NCBI GenBank assembly: GCA_937936215.1
Contig: CALGWX010000267.1
Span: 1-21,456, forward strand
Reading direction: 5' to 3'
Origin: an uncultured Burkholderiaceae bacterium
GTDB taxonomy: Bacteria; Pseudomonadota; Gammaproteobacteria; Burkholderiales; Burkholderiaceae_F
DNA: 21,456 nucleotides
A program made the translations under genes and the position numbers. Within the stretch, counting starts at the first letter, position 1, and each line of letters starts with the position of its first letter. This document shows, piece by piece, positions 1 through 6,959 of the stretch. The notes below the pieces were generated by a model that was not told the origin of the DNA, ran no database searches, and saw only the letters and a list, made by a program, of their open reading frames with translations.

Positions 1-270
1 CGCGGCGCGCTCGGGCACTGGATCAGGATCCGCAACACCAAGATCGACAACTACCAGTGCATCGTGCCGACCACCTGGAACGCCGGCCCGCGCGACCCGA
101 AGAACCAGATCGGCGCCTACGAGGCCAGCCTGATGAACACCAAGATGGCCGTGCCCGACCAGCCGCTGGAGATCCTGCGCACGATCCACAGCTTCGACCC
201 GTGCCTGGCCTGCGCTACGCACGTGATCTCGCCGCAGGGCGAGGAGATCACGCGCGTCACGGTGCGCTGA
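1..270 (+). CDS. hupL: [NiFe]-hydrogenase large subunit, first copy (3' end only)
   Basis: The last 89 residues of an uptake hydrogenase large subunit, open at the left edge in frame 1 and ending with TGA at 268-270. It carries the C-terminal nickel-ligand motif DPCLACATH (residues 66-74 of the visible part), whose two cysteines bind the NiFe site. After the His there is a 15-residue tail ending in VTVR, which in this family is cut off by the HupD/HoxM endopeptidase once nickel is in place. Aligned without gaps to the end of the second large subunit (4374-4643), I count 67 of 89 identical residues. It is therefore a diverged paralogue, not an assembly duplicate. The small subunit and most of this gene lie left of the window. 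The cytochrome gene starts 16 bases downstream, so the two are surely one operon. Confidence 0.97.
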   Translation, partial: RGALGHWIRIRNTKIDNYQCIVPTTWNAGPRDPKNQIGAYEASLMNTKMAVPDQPLEILRTIHSFDPCLACATHVISPQGEEITRVTVR

Positions 271-286
271 GAGCGAGGAGGCCGCC

Positions 287-982
287 ATGGCAGCAGTGAG
301 CAAAGCGGCGGGCGGCGAGCACGCCGTCTACGTGTGGGAGGCGCCGGTCCGCCTGTGGCACTGGGTGATGATGCTGGCGATGTTCGTGCTCATCGGCACC
401 GGCTTCCTGATCGGCGTGCCGCCGCCGTCGGTGCCGGGCGAGGCATCCGACAACTTCTGGTTCGGCTACATCCGCTTCCTGCACTTCGCCGCCGGCTACA
501 TCTTTGCGGTGTTCTTCGTGCTGCGGGTGTACTGGGCCATCGTTGGCAACAAGTACGCGCGCGAGATCTTCATCGTGCCGTACTCGCTGTTCACGCCCAC
601 CTTCTGGAAGGGCTTCTTCGACGACGTGGTGTTCTACCTTTACCTGAAGAAAGAGCCGGGCAGCTACGAGGGCCACAACCCGATGGCGGCGCTGGCGATG
701 TTCTTCATGTACGTGCTCGGCGCGATCTGGATGATCCTGTCCGGCTTCGCGCTGTACGGTGAGGGCGCCGGCATGGGCAGCTGGCAGTTCCGCTGGTTCA
801 CGTCGTGGCTGCAGCCGCTGGTGGGCGACAGCCAGCAGCTGCACACCTATCACCGGCTCGGCATGTGGTACCTGATCATCTTCTCGTTGGTCCACATCTA
901 CATGGTGTTCCGGCAGGACGTGTTCACCAAGGAGACGATCATCAGCACGATGATCAACGGTTGGCGCGTTCGCAAGCCTTGA
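287..982 (+). CDS. hupC: Ni/Fe-hydrogenase b-type cytochrome subunit, first copy
   Basis: A 231-residue membrane cytochrome b of the HupC/HyaC/HoxZ family, which anchors the hydrogenase dimer at the periplasmic face and passes electrons to quinone. Start chosen at ATG 287, with a strong GAGGAGG ribosome site at 275-281. The family N-terminal motif EAPVRLWHW (about residues 18-26) opens the first of four hydrophobic segments. Further markers are PPPSVPGEAS, the first-pair heme region LHFAAGY, GHNP, GFALYGEGAG and a C-terminal HTYHRLGMW with candidate heme histidines. It follows hupL1 directly. It resembles the second cytochrome (4659-5384) throughout, but is clearly more diverged from it than the large-subunit ends are from each other, and it lacks that copy's longer N-terminus. 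Confidence 0.96.
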   Translation: MAAVSKAAGGEHAVYVWEAPVRLWHWVMMLAMFVLIGTGFLIGVPPPSVPGEASDNFWFGYIRFLHFAAGYIFAVFFVLRVYWAIVGNKYAREIFIVPYSLFTPTFWKGFFDDVVFYLYLKKEPGSYEGHNPMAALAMFFMYVLGAIWMILSGFALYGEGAGMGSWQFRWFTSWLQPLVGDSQQLHTYHRLGMWYLIIFSLVHIYMVFRQDVFTKETIISTMINGWRVRKP

Positions 983-993
983 ACCTCGCAGCG

Positions 994-1338
994 ATGATGA
1001 TCATGGCGCGCAGCAAGCCGGCGGCGCGCGGACCCGCGGCAGCGGGACCGTCGCGCATGCCGCGCACGCCGCGGCCGGAGAGCCGCCGCACGCCGGTGCA
1101 TCCGGGCTACTTCCTCGACACGCGGTTCCTGAAGCCGCTGGGCATCACCCAGCAGGCGCTGGCCACGGCGCTCGGCATCTCCCGCCGGCGCGTCAACGAA
1201 CTGATCCGCGGCCATCGCGGCATCACCGCCGACACCGCCGTGCGTCTGGCGCGCTACTTCGGCAACGAGGCGACCTTCTGGATGCAGCTGCAGTGCGACT
1301 GGGACCTGCACGAGGCCGCCAAGCGGCTGCAAATCTAG
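994..1338 (+). CDS. HigA-family helix-turn-helix protein without a neighbouring toxin
   Basis: A 114-residue basic protein if started at ATG 994; ATG 1057 would give 93 residues, nearer the usual HigA length. The first 35 or so residues are Ala/Pro/Arg-rich and uninformative. The rest fits the HigA/XRE antidote fold: HPGYFLDTRFLKPLGIT, then a helix-turn-helix (QQALATALGISRRRVNELI), then GITADTAVRLARYFG and the family ending ATFWMQLQCDWDLHEAAK. HigA proteins normally bind operator DNA and neutralise a HigB mRNA-cutting toxin encoded just upstream. Here the upstream gene is hupC1, 11 bases away, and no toxin-like frame follows. It may be an orphan antitoxin turned regulator or the leftover of a lost module. 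Which start is used is open. Confidence 0.8.
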   Translation: MMIMARSKPAARGPAAAGPSRMPRTPRPESRRTPVHPGYFLDTRFLKPLGITQQALATALGISRRRVNELIRGHRGITADTAVRLARYFGNEATFWMQLQCDWDLHEAAKRLQI

Positions 1339-1392
1339 CCCGCGTTTTTTCGCCGGGGCGCGGTAACGACGCCGCGGCTCGGTAGGCACAGT

Positions 1393-1412
1393 CAAAGGCC
1401 GGTGGGCCTTTG
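1393..1412 (+). terminator. Perfect 8-bp hairpin, possible terminator after the HigA-like gene
   Basis: CAAAGGCC (1393-1400) pairs exactly with GGCCTTTG (1405-1412) around a GGTG loop. It lies 55 bases after the stop of the HigA-like gene and ahead of the next operon, where a terminator is expected. No strong T-run follows, so intrinsic termination is only possible; it could equally be an mRNA end-stabilising stem or a protein-binding palindrome. Confidence 0.35.
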
Positions 1413-1684
1413 CGGTCTCTTACACAAGATCGCCGGCCCGGCGCCGCGCAAGACCCCGTCGCCTCGCCAAGCCCAAGGGATTCCGGCTCGCCGGCCGCAA
1501 GTACCTGTCGAAGCGTGGCCATGAGCGCCTTCGGGGCGATCTCGTGAACGATTTGGGCTGGGCGGCAAGCTAGCGGCCGTTCCAGCGCGTCCAGCGGCAA
1601 CTTGCTTGGCGGCGGCCTGTTCTGTGCTGCGCCGCGATAGCGAGCGCTAAGCCATTGAGCCACCGAGGATTCGTAGCGGCTGCT

Positions 1685-1700
1685 TGGCACTTGGCATGTA
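1685..1700 (+). promoter_or_regulatory. Possible sigma-54 promoter for hupS2L2C2
   Basis: TGGCAC at 1685-1690 matches the -24 element exactly. After five bases comes ATGTA, a partial match to the -12 element TTGCA/T, with GT in place of the key GC. Spacing from GG (1686-1687) to GT is the required 10 bases. Transcription would start near 1711, leaving a 55-base leader to the hupS2 ATG. A HoxA activator with an intact GAFTGA loop is encoded downstream, and hydrogenase structural operons of this family are known sigma-54/HoxA targets. The imperfect -12 element keeps this a candidate. Confidence 0.45.
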
Positions 1701-1765
1701 ACTTGTCTCCGATCGCAGTCGTCGCGTCAGCCAGCACACGACGGCGGATAAAAGGAGACAAGCCC

Positions 1766-2851
1766 ATGGCAGTGACTTTCTATGACGTGATGCGTCAGCA
1801 GGGCGTTTCGCGGCGCAGCTTCCTGAAGTTCTGCAGCCTGACCGCGACCTCGCTCGGCCTCGGTTCGGCGGCGCCACAGATCGCCCACGCGATGCAGACC
1901 AAGCCGCGCACGCCGGTACTCTGGTTGCATGGGCTCGAATGCACCTGCTGCAGCGAGTCGTTCATCCGCTCGGCGCACCCGCTCGCCAAGGACGTCGTGC
2001 TGTCGATGCTGTCGCTCGACTACGACGACACGCTGATGGCGGCGGCCGGGCATCAGGCCGAGGCGATCTTCGAGGACATCATCCGCGAATACAAAGGCAA
2101 CTACATCGTCGCCGTCGAGGGCAACCCGCCGCTGGCGCAGGACGGCATGTCCTGCATCCACGCCGGTCGGCCCTTCGTCGAAAAGCTCAAGGAGGTTTCG
2201 AGCGGAGCCAAAGCGGTGATCGCTTGGGGCGCGTGCGCGTCGTGGGGCTGCGTGCAGGCGGCCAAGCCCAATCCGACCCGCGCCACACCGATCGACAAGG
2301 TCATCCTCGACAAGCCGATCATCAAGGTGCCGGGCTGCCCGCCGATCCCGGAGGTGATGACCGCGGTCGTGACGTACATGTTGACGTTCGACCGAATCCC
2401 GGAACTCGACCGGCAAGGCCGGCCCAAGATGTTCTACGGCCAGCGAATCCACGACAAGTGCTATCGCCGGCCGCACTTCGACGCCGGCCAGTTCGTCGAA
2501 ACTTGGGACGACGACGGCGCGCGCAAGGGCTACTGCCTGTACAAGATGGGGTGCAAGGGCCCGACGACGTATAACGCCTGCTCGACGACGCGCTGGAACG
2601 AGGGCGTGAGTTTCCCGATCCAGTCCGGTCACGGCTGCATCGGCTGCTCCGAGGACGGCTTCTGGGACAAGGGCTCGTTCTACGACCGGCTCACCAACAT
2701 CAAGGACTTCGGTGTCGAGGCGAACGCCGACCGCGTCGGTGGCACGCTCGCGGGCGTCGCGGGTGCGGCAGTCGTCGCGCACGCGGCCGTGTCGGCGATC
2801 CGGCGCGCCGCGCAGGGCAACAACAGCCAGAGCAACAAGGGGGGGAACTGA
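1766..2851 (+). CDS. hupS: [NiFe]-hydrogenase small subunit with six-cysteine proximal cluster (O2-tolerant type)
   Basis: 361 residues; ATG 1766 follows AAAGGAGA by seven bases and gives a proper Tat signal (SRRSFLKF, residues 15-22) cut after IAHA42. Counting the mature protein from Met43, the proximal-cluster cysteines fall at 17, 19, 20, 115, 120 and 149, the same numbers as in Ralstonia HoxK. The extra Cys19 and Cys120 define the [4Fe-3S] cluster of oxygen-tolerant enzymes. Distal cluster ligands are His187, Cys190, Cys215 and Cys221; the medial [3Fe-4S] ligands are Cys230, Cys249 and Cys252. A small hydrophobic C-terminal segment (GGTLAGVAGAAVVAHAAVSA) anchors it to the membrane beside HupC. 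It carries electrons from the NiFe site of HupL to the cytochrome. One base separates its stop from hupL2. Confidence 0.98.
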   Translation: MAVTFYDVMRQQGVSRRSFLKFCSLTATSLGLGSAAPQIAHAMQTKPRTPVLWLHGLECTCCSESFIRSAHPLAKDVVLSMLSLDYDDTLMAAAGHQAEAIFEDIIREYKGNYIVAVEGNPPLAQDGMSCIHAGRPFVEKLKEVSSGAKAVIAWGACASWGCVQAAKPNPTRATPIDKVILDKPIIKVPGCPPIPEVMTAVVTYMLTFDRIPELDRQGRPKMFYGQRIHDKCYRRPHFDAGQFVETWDDDGARKGYCLYKMGCKGPTTYNACSTTRWNEGVSFPIQSGHGCIGCSEDGFWDKGSFYDRLTNIKDFGVEANADRVGGTLAGVAGAAVVAHAAVSAIRRAAQGNNSQSNKGGN

Positions 2852-2852
2852 C

Positions 2853-4643
2853 ATGGGCGCGTACGAGACCCAAGGCTTCAAGCTCGACAACAGCGGCAAG
2901 CGCGTCGTCGTCGATCCGGTCTGCCGCATCGAGGGGCATCTGCGCGTCGAGGTCAACCTCGACCGCGCCAACGTGATCCGCAACGCCGTGTCGAGCGGAA
3001 CGATGTGGCGCGGCCTCGAGGTGATCCTGAAGGGCCGCGACCCGCGCGACGCCTGGGCGTTCACCGAGCGGATCTGCGGGGTGTGCACGGGCACGCACGC
3101 GCTGGCCAGCGTGCGAGCGGTCGAGGACGCGCTGGGCATGCAGATCCCGGAAAACGCGAACTCGATTCGCAACATCATGCAGCTGAACCTTCAGGTGCAC
3201 GACCATCTGGTGCACTTCTACCATCTACACGCACTCGACTGGGTCGACGTGATTTCGGCGCTGAAGGCCGATCCGAAGAAGACCTCGGAGCTGGCGCAGT
3301 CGATCAGCAACTGGCCGATGTCGTCGCCCGGCTACTACCGCGACCTGCAGTTGCGGCTCAAGAAGTTCGTCGACAGCGGCCAGCTCGGCCCGTTCCGCAA
3401 CGGCTACTGGGGCAATCCGGCCTACAAGCTGCCTCCCGAGGCGAACCTGATGGCCGTCGCGCATTACCTGGAAGCGCTCGACTTCCAGAAGGAGATCGTC
3501 AAGATCCACACGATCTTCGGCGGCAAGAACCCGCACCCGAACTGGCTGGTCGGCGGCGTGCCGTGCGCGATCAACATCCACGATACCGGTGCGGTCGGCG
3601 CGATCAACATGGAGCGGCTGAACATGGTGTCGAAGATCATCGACGACACCATCGCATTCGTCGACCAGGTTTACCTTCCGGATGTCGTCGCCATCGGCTC
3701 GTTCTACAAGGACTGGCTGTACGGCGGCGGGCTCAGCAGCAAGTCGGTATTGGCCTACGGCGACATCCCAGACCGGGCCAACGACCACTCGGCGAAGAAC
3801 ATGCTGCTGCCGTCGGGTGCAATCATCAACGGCGATCTTTCGCGCATACATGACGTCGATCTCCGCGACCCCGAGCAGATCCAGGAGTTCGTCACCCATG
3901 CCTGGTACAAGTACCCGGACGAGAGCAAGGGGCTGCATCCCTGGGACGGTGTGACCGAGCCCAATTACGTGCTCGGGCCGAAAACCCAAGGCACGCGCAC
4001 GCGGATCGACGCGCTCGACGAAAGCGCCAAGTACTCGTGGATCAAGGCGCCGCGTTGGCGCGGCCAGGCGATGGAAGTCGGACCGCTTGCGCGCTACATC
4101 GTCGGCTACGCACAGAAAAATCCCGAGTTCAAGGAGCCGGTCGACAAACTGCTGAAAGACCTCGGCTTGCCCTTGACGGCGCTGTTTTCCACCCTCGGCC
4201 GCACTGCGGCGCGCGCGCTCGAGGCGTCATGGGCCGCGCACAAGCAAAAGTACTTTTTCGACAAACTGATCGCGCGGCTGAAAGCGGGCGACCTCAGTAC
4301 CGCCAACGTGGACAAGTGGGACCCCGCGAGCTGGCCAAAGGAAGCCAAGGGCGTCGGCTGGGCAGAAGCGCCGCGGGGCGCGCTCGGCCACTGGATCCGG
4401 ATCAAGGACACCAAGATCGACAACTATCAATGCGTCGTGCCGACCACGTGGAACGGCAGCCCGCGCGATCCGAAGGGGCAGATCGGTGCGTTCGAGGCGT
4501 CGCTGATGAACACGCCGCTGGCAAAGGCCGACGAGCCGCTGGAAATCCTGCGCACGATCCACAGCTTCGATCCGTGCCTGGCCTGTTCGACGCACGTGAT
4601 CGCGGCCGATGGCAGCGCGACGACGCAGGTCAAAGTGTGCTGA
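2853..4643 (+). CDS. hupL: [NiFe]-hydrogenase large subunit, second copy
   Basis: 596 residues starting at ATG 2853, one base after the hupS2 stop, with a purine-rich GGGGGGAA just upstream. It holds the NiFe(CN)2CO site that splits H2. The N-terminal motif RICGVCTGTH gives Cys75 and Cys78; RIEGH gives the conserved Glu27; the C-terminal DPCLACSTH gives Cys575 and Cys578. Cleavage by HupD is expected after His581, releasing residues 582-596. That 15-residue tail ends in VKVC and matches the tail of the first copy at only 6 of 15 positions, while the preceding 74 residues match at 61. It has no signal peptide and is carried out by the Tat signal of HupS. The gene belongs to hupS2L2C2. Confidence 0.98.
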   Translation: MGAYETQGFKLDNSGKRVVVDPVCRIEGHLRVEVNLDRANVIRNAVSSGTMWRGLEVILKGRDPRDAWAFTERICGVCTGTHALASVRAVEDALGMQIPENANSIRNIMQLNLQVHDHLVHFYHLHALDWVDVISALKADPKKTSELAQSISNWPMSSPGYYRDLQLRLKKFVDSGQLGPFRNGYWGNPAYKLPPEANLMAVAHYLEALDFQKEIVKIHTIFGGKNPHPNWLVGGVPCAINIHDTGAVGAINMERLNMVSKIIDDTIAFVDQVYLPDVVAIGSFYKDWLYGGGLSSKSVLAYGDIPDRANDHSAKNMLLPSGAIINGDLSRIHDVDLRDPEQIQEFVTHAWYKYPDESKGLHPWDGVTEPNYVLGPKTQGTRTRIDALDESAKYSWIKAPRWRGQAMEVGPLARYIVGYAQKNPEFKEPVDKLLKDLGLPLTALFSTLGRTAARALEASWAAHKQKYFFDKLIARLKAGDLSTANVDKWDPASWPKEAKGVGWAEAPRGALGHWIRIKDTKIDNYQCVVPTTWNGSPRDPKGQIGAFEASLMNTPLAKADEPLEILRTIHSFDPCLACSTHVIAADGSATTQVKVC

Positions 4644-4658
4644 GCGAGGAGGGTGAAC

Positions 4659-5384
4659 ATGTCGCGAATCGATTCGGCTTCCGCGACCGGTGTCGACGAG
4701 GTCGCCGTTGCGCACGCGCCGGCGCTAAAGGCCATCTACGTGTACGAGGCGCCCGTTCGCCTGTGGCACTGGATCAACGCGCTGGCGATCACGACGCTGG
4801 CGGTGACCGGGTATCTGATCGGTTCGCCGCCGCCGTCGGTGCCGGGAGAGGCGAGCGCGAACTTCCTGTTCGGCTATTTGCGCTTCGCGCACTTTGCGGC
4901 CGGCTATGTGCTGGCGATCGGACTGCTGGTGCGCCTTTACTGGGCGCTGGTCGGTAACTCGCACGCGCGCGAGCTGTTCAGCGTGCCGGTGTTCACGGCC
5001 GCCTACTGGCGTGAGGTGGGCGCGATGCTGATGTGGTATTCGTTCCTGCGCCGGGCGCCGAACCGCTACGTCGGCCACAACCCGCTGGCGCGCCTGGCGA
5101 TGTTCACCGGTTTCCTGCTGGTTTCGGTGTTCATGGTGATCACCGGCTTCGCGCTGTACGGCGAGGGCGCGCAGGAGGGACACTGGGCGCACCGGCTCTT
5201 CACTTCCTGGGTCGTGCCGTTGTTCGGCCAGTCGCAGGACGTGCACACCTGGCATCACCTCGGCATGTGGCTGATCATCACCTTCGTGATCTTTCACGTG
5301 TACGCGGCGATCCGCGAGGACATCATGGGTCGCCAGAGCGTCGTCAGCACGATGGTCAGCGGCTACCGGATGTTCAAGGACTGA
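4659..5384 (+). CDS. hupC: Ni/Fe-hydrogenase b-type cytochrome subunit, second copy
   Basis: 241 residues from ATG 4659, placed seven bases after GGAGG (4648-4652); the in-frame GTG at 4653 sits against that ribosome site and is less likely. About 24 variable residues precede the family motif EAPVRLWHW, giving a longer N-terminus than the first copy. Then come PPPSVPGEAS, FAHFAAGY, GHNP, GFALYGEGAQ and HTWHHLGMW, with four hydrophobic segments and the expected heme histidines. It should take electrons from HupS2 to quinone. It ends the structural operon; a hairpin and T-run follow at 5404-5453. Confidence 0.96.
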   Translation: MSRIDSASATGVDEVAVAHAPALKAIYVYEAPVRLWHWINALAITTLAVTGYLIGSPPPSVPGEASANFLFGYLRFAHFAAGYVLAIGLLVRLYWALVGNSHARELFSVPVFTAAYWREVGAMLMWYSFLRRAPNRYVGHNPLARLAMFTGFLLVSVFMVITGFALYGEGAQEGHWAHRLFTSWVVPLFGQSQDVHTWHHLGMWLIITFVIFHVYAAIREDIMGRQSVVSTMVSGYRMFKD

Positions 5385-5403
5385 CGGTTCTCAGCGTTGC
5401 CGT

Positions 5404-5453
5404 CGCGGCGCGGGCACTTGCCGCACTGCGCCGCGCATGCCAGACTTTTTTTT
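5404..5453 (+). terminator. Probable terminator after hupC2
   Basis: CGCGGCGC (5404-5411) pairs fully with GCGCCGCG (5428-5435) around a 16-base loop that can itself fold. Eight T residues follow at 5446-5453. The ten-base gap between stem and T-run is longer than ideal. It lies 20 bases after the hupC2 stop and ahead of hoxA, so it would separate the structural operon from the regulatory genes. Confidence 0.5.
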
Positions 5454-5507
5454 AGGGCCGCTCGTTAGTCGGCTGTTGTCCGCGATGCGGCCCGACCGCG
5501 GGACCGC

Positions 5508-6956
5508 ATGAAGAAGCAGCTGCCGTCGATCCTCGTCGTTGACGACGAAGTGCGTTCGCAAGAGGCGCTGCGGCGCACGCTGGAAGATGACTTCGTCGTG
5601 CACTGCGCGGGAAGCGCTACACAGGCGCGCGCGATCCTCGAACGCGAGTTCATTCAAGTCGTCCTGACGGATCAGCGCATGCCCGGCCAGACCGGCGTCG
5701 AGTTCCTGAAACAGGTCCGACGCGAGTGGCCCGAGGTGATCCGCATCGTCATTTCGGGCTACACGGACGCCGAGGACATCATCGCCGGCGTCAACGAAGC
5801 GGGCATCTACCAGTACCTTCTGAAGCCGTGGCAACCGGACCACCTGCTGCTGACGCTGAAAAACGCGGTGCAGCTGTACGAGCTGCAGAACGAGAACCAG
5901 CGGCTTGCACTCGAACTGCGCTCGGGTGTGGACACGCTGCGCAAGCGTGTCGACGAAAAGCGTGCGCGCGCGGCGCGTGCTTTCGACTTCGACCGGATCG
6001 TGCGCGCGCCGGATAGCCCGATGAACGAGGTGATCGACCTCGCGCGGCGGATCGCGCCCTACGACGTCGCCGTGCTGTTGACCGGTGAATCGGGCACCGG
6101 CAAGGAGCTGCTGGCCCGGGCGATCCACTACGCGAGCGCTCGCCAAGGCGGCGCGTTCGTCGTCGAGAACTGCGCGGCGCTGCCGGACCAGCTGCTCGAA
6201 AGCGAGCTCTTCGGTCACAAGCGCGGCGCGTTTACCGGCGCGTTCGAGGACCGTATCGGCCTGTTTCAGCAGGCCGATGGCGGCACGATCTTTCTCGACG
6301 AGATCGGCGATACGTCGCCGCAGTTCCAGGTGAAGCTGCTGCGGGCCCTGCAGGGCGGCGAGATCCGCCCTGTCGGCAGTTCCCGCGCGCTGCGGGTCGA
6401 CGTGCGCGTGCTGGCGGCAACCAATCGCGACCTCGAGGAGGACGTGCGTGCCGGCCGTTTCCGCGAGGATCTTTACTACCGGCTGGCGGCGGTCACCCTG
6501 CATACACCGCCGCTGCGCGAACGCGCGCAGGACATCCCGCTCATTGCGCAGGAACTGCTGGCACGCACCGCGGAGGCACTCGGCAAACGCGTCGATCCGC
6601 TGTCGGACGAGCTGACGGCGTGTCTGACGCGTTACCGCTGGCCGGGCAACGTGCGCGAACTGGCCAACGAGATCCAGCGCGTGGTGGCGCTGGCCCCGGA
6701 CACGAAGCTCACGCCCGACCTGCTGAGCCCGCGCGTACGTCTTGCCGCCGCCGACGCGGACGAGGAGCGCGAGCTGTCGCTGGTTTCCAGACTCGACGGT
6801 TCACTGCGCGAACGGATGGATCGGCTCGAGGCGCAGGTGCTGCGCGAGGCGTTGCTGCGCCATCGCGGCAACAAGACGCGCGCGGCGCGGGAACTCGGGT
6901 TGTCGCGCGTCGGTCTGCGCGCGAAGCTGACGCGCTATGGACTTGGCCGGAGCTGA
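5508..6956 (+). CDS. hoxA: NtrC-type hydrogenase response regulator HoxA/HupR
   Basis: 482 residues in three parts. The receiver (about 1-125) has the acidic pair Asp12-Asp13, the phosphate acceptor Asp55 and Lys106. The AAA+ domain (about 165-400) has Walker A GESGTGKE at 193-200, an intact GAFTGA at 240-245 for touching sigma-54, and Walker B GGTIFLDEIG near 258-267. A Fis-like helix-turn-helix closes the protein (about 440-482). In characterised HoxA/HupR proteins the unphosphorylated form is the active one, and the HoxJ/HupT kinase switches it off when no H2 is present; I infer the same here from context. The intact GAFTGA argues for sigma-54 use. ATG 5508 has only a weak ribosome site. 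hoxB starts three bases after its stop. Confidence 0.96.
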   Translation: MKKQLPSILVVDDEVRSQEALRRTLEDDFVVHCAGSATQARAILEREFIQVVLTDQRMPGQTGVEFLKQVRREWPEVIRIVISGYTDAEDIIAGVNEAGIYQYLLKPWQPDHLLLTLKNAVQLYELQNENQRLALELRSGVDTLRKRVDEKRARAARAFDFDRIVRAPDSPMNEVIDLARRIAPYDVAVLLTGESGTGKELLARAIHYASARQGGAFVVENCAALPDQLLESELFGHKRGAFTGAFEDRIGLFQQADGGTIFLDEIGDTSPQFQVKLLRALQGGEIRPVGSSRALRVDVRVLAATNRDLEEDVRAGRFREDLYYRLAAVTLHTPPLRERAQDIPLIAQELLARTAEALGKRVDPLSDELTACLTRYRWPGNVRELANEIQRVVALAPDTKLTPDLLSPRVRLAAADADEERELSLVSRLDGSLRERMDRLEAQVLREALLRHRGNKTRAARELGLSRVGLRAKLTRYGLGRS

Positions 6957-6959
6957 GCG

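Larger units (their letters stand above)
1339..1765 (+). other. 427-base gene-free stretch between the two hydrogenase modules
   Basis: No convincing gene is seen on either strand; the frames that stay open give low-complexity Ala/Arg/Pro proteins without motifs. It holds a six-T run at 1345-1350 directly after the HigA-like stop, a perfect 8-bp hairpin at 1393-1412, a possible sigma-54 promoter at 1685-1700, and the ribosome site AAAGGAGA (1751-1758) for hupS2. Composition is less GC-extreme than the first module. It may be the join between two separately acquired blocks. Confidence 0.6.

Noticed and set aside
1640..1690. tRNA-like D-arm on the minus strand (GGTGGCTCAATGGC)
   Set aside because: The D-stem does not close properly and no anticodon stem, T-arm or acceptor stem could be found around it.
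1727..3178. 483-codon minus-strand frame opposite hupS2
   Set aside because: hupS2 on the other strand has all cluster ligands and a Tat signal; the antisense product has no recognisable domain.
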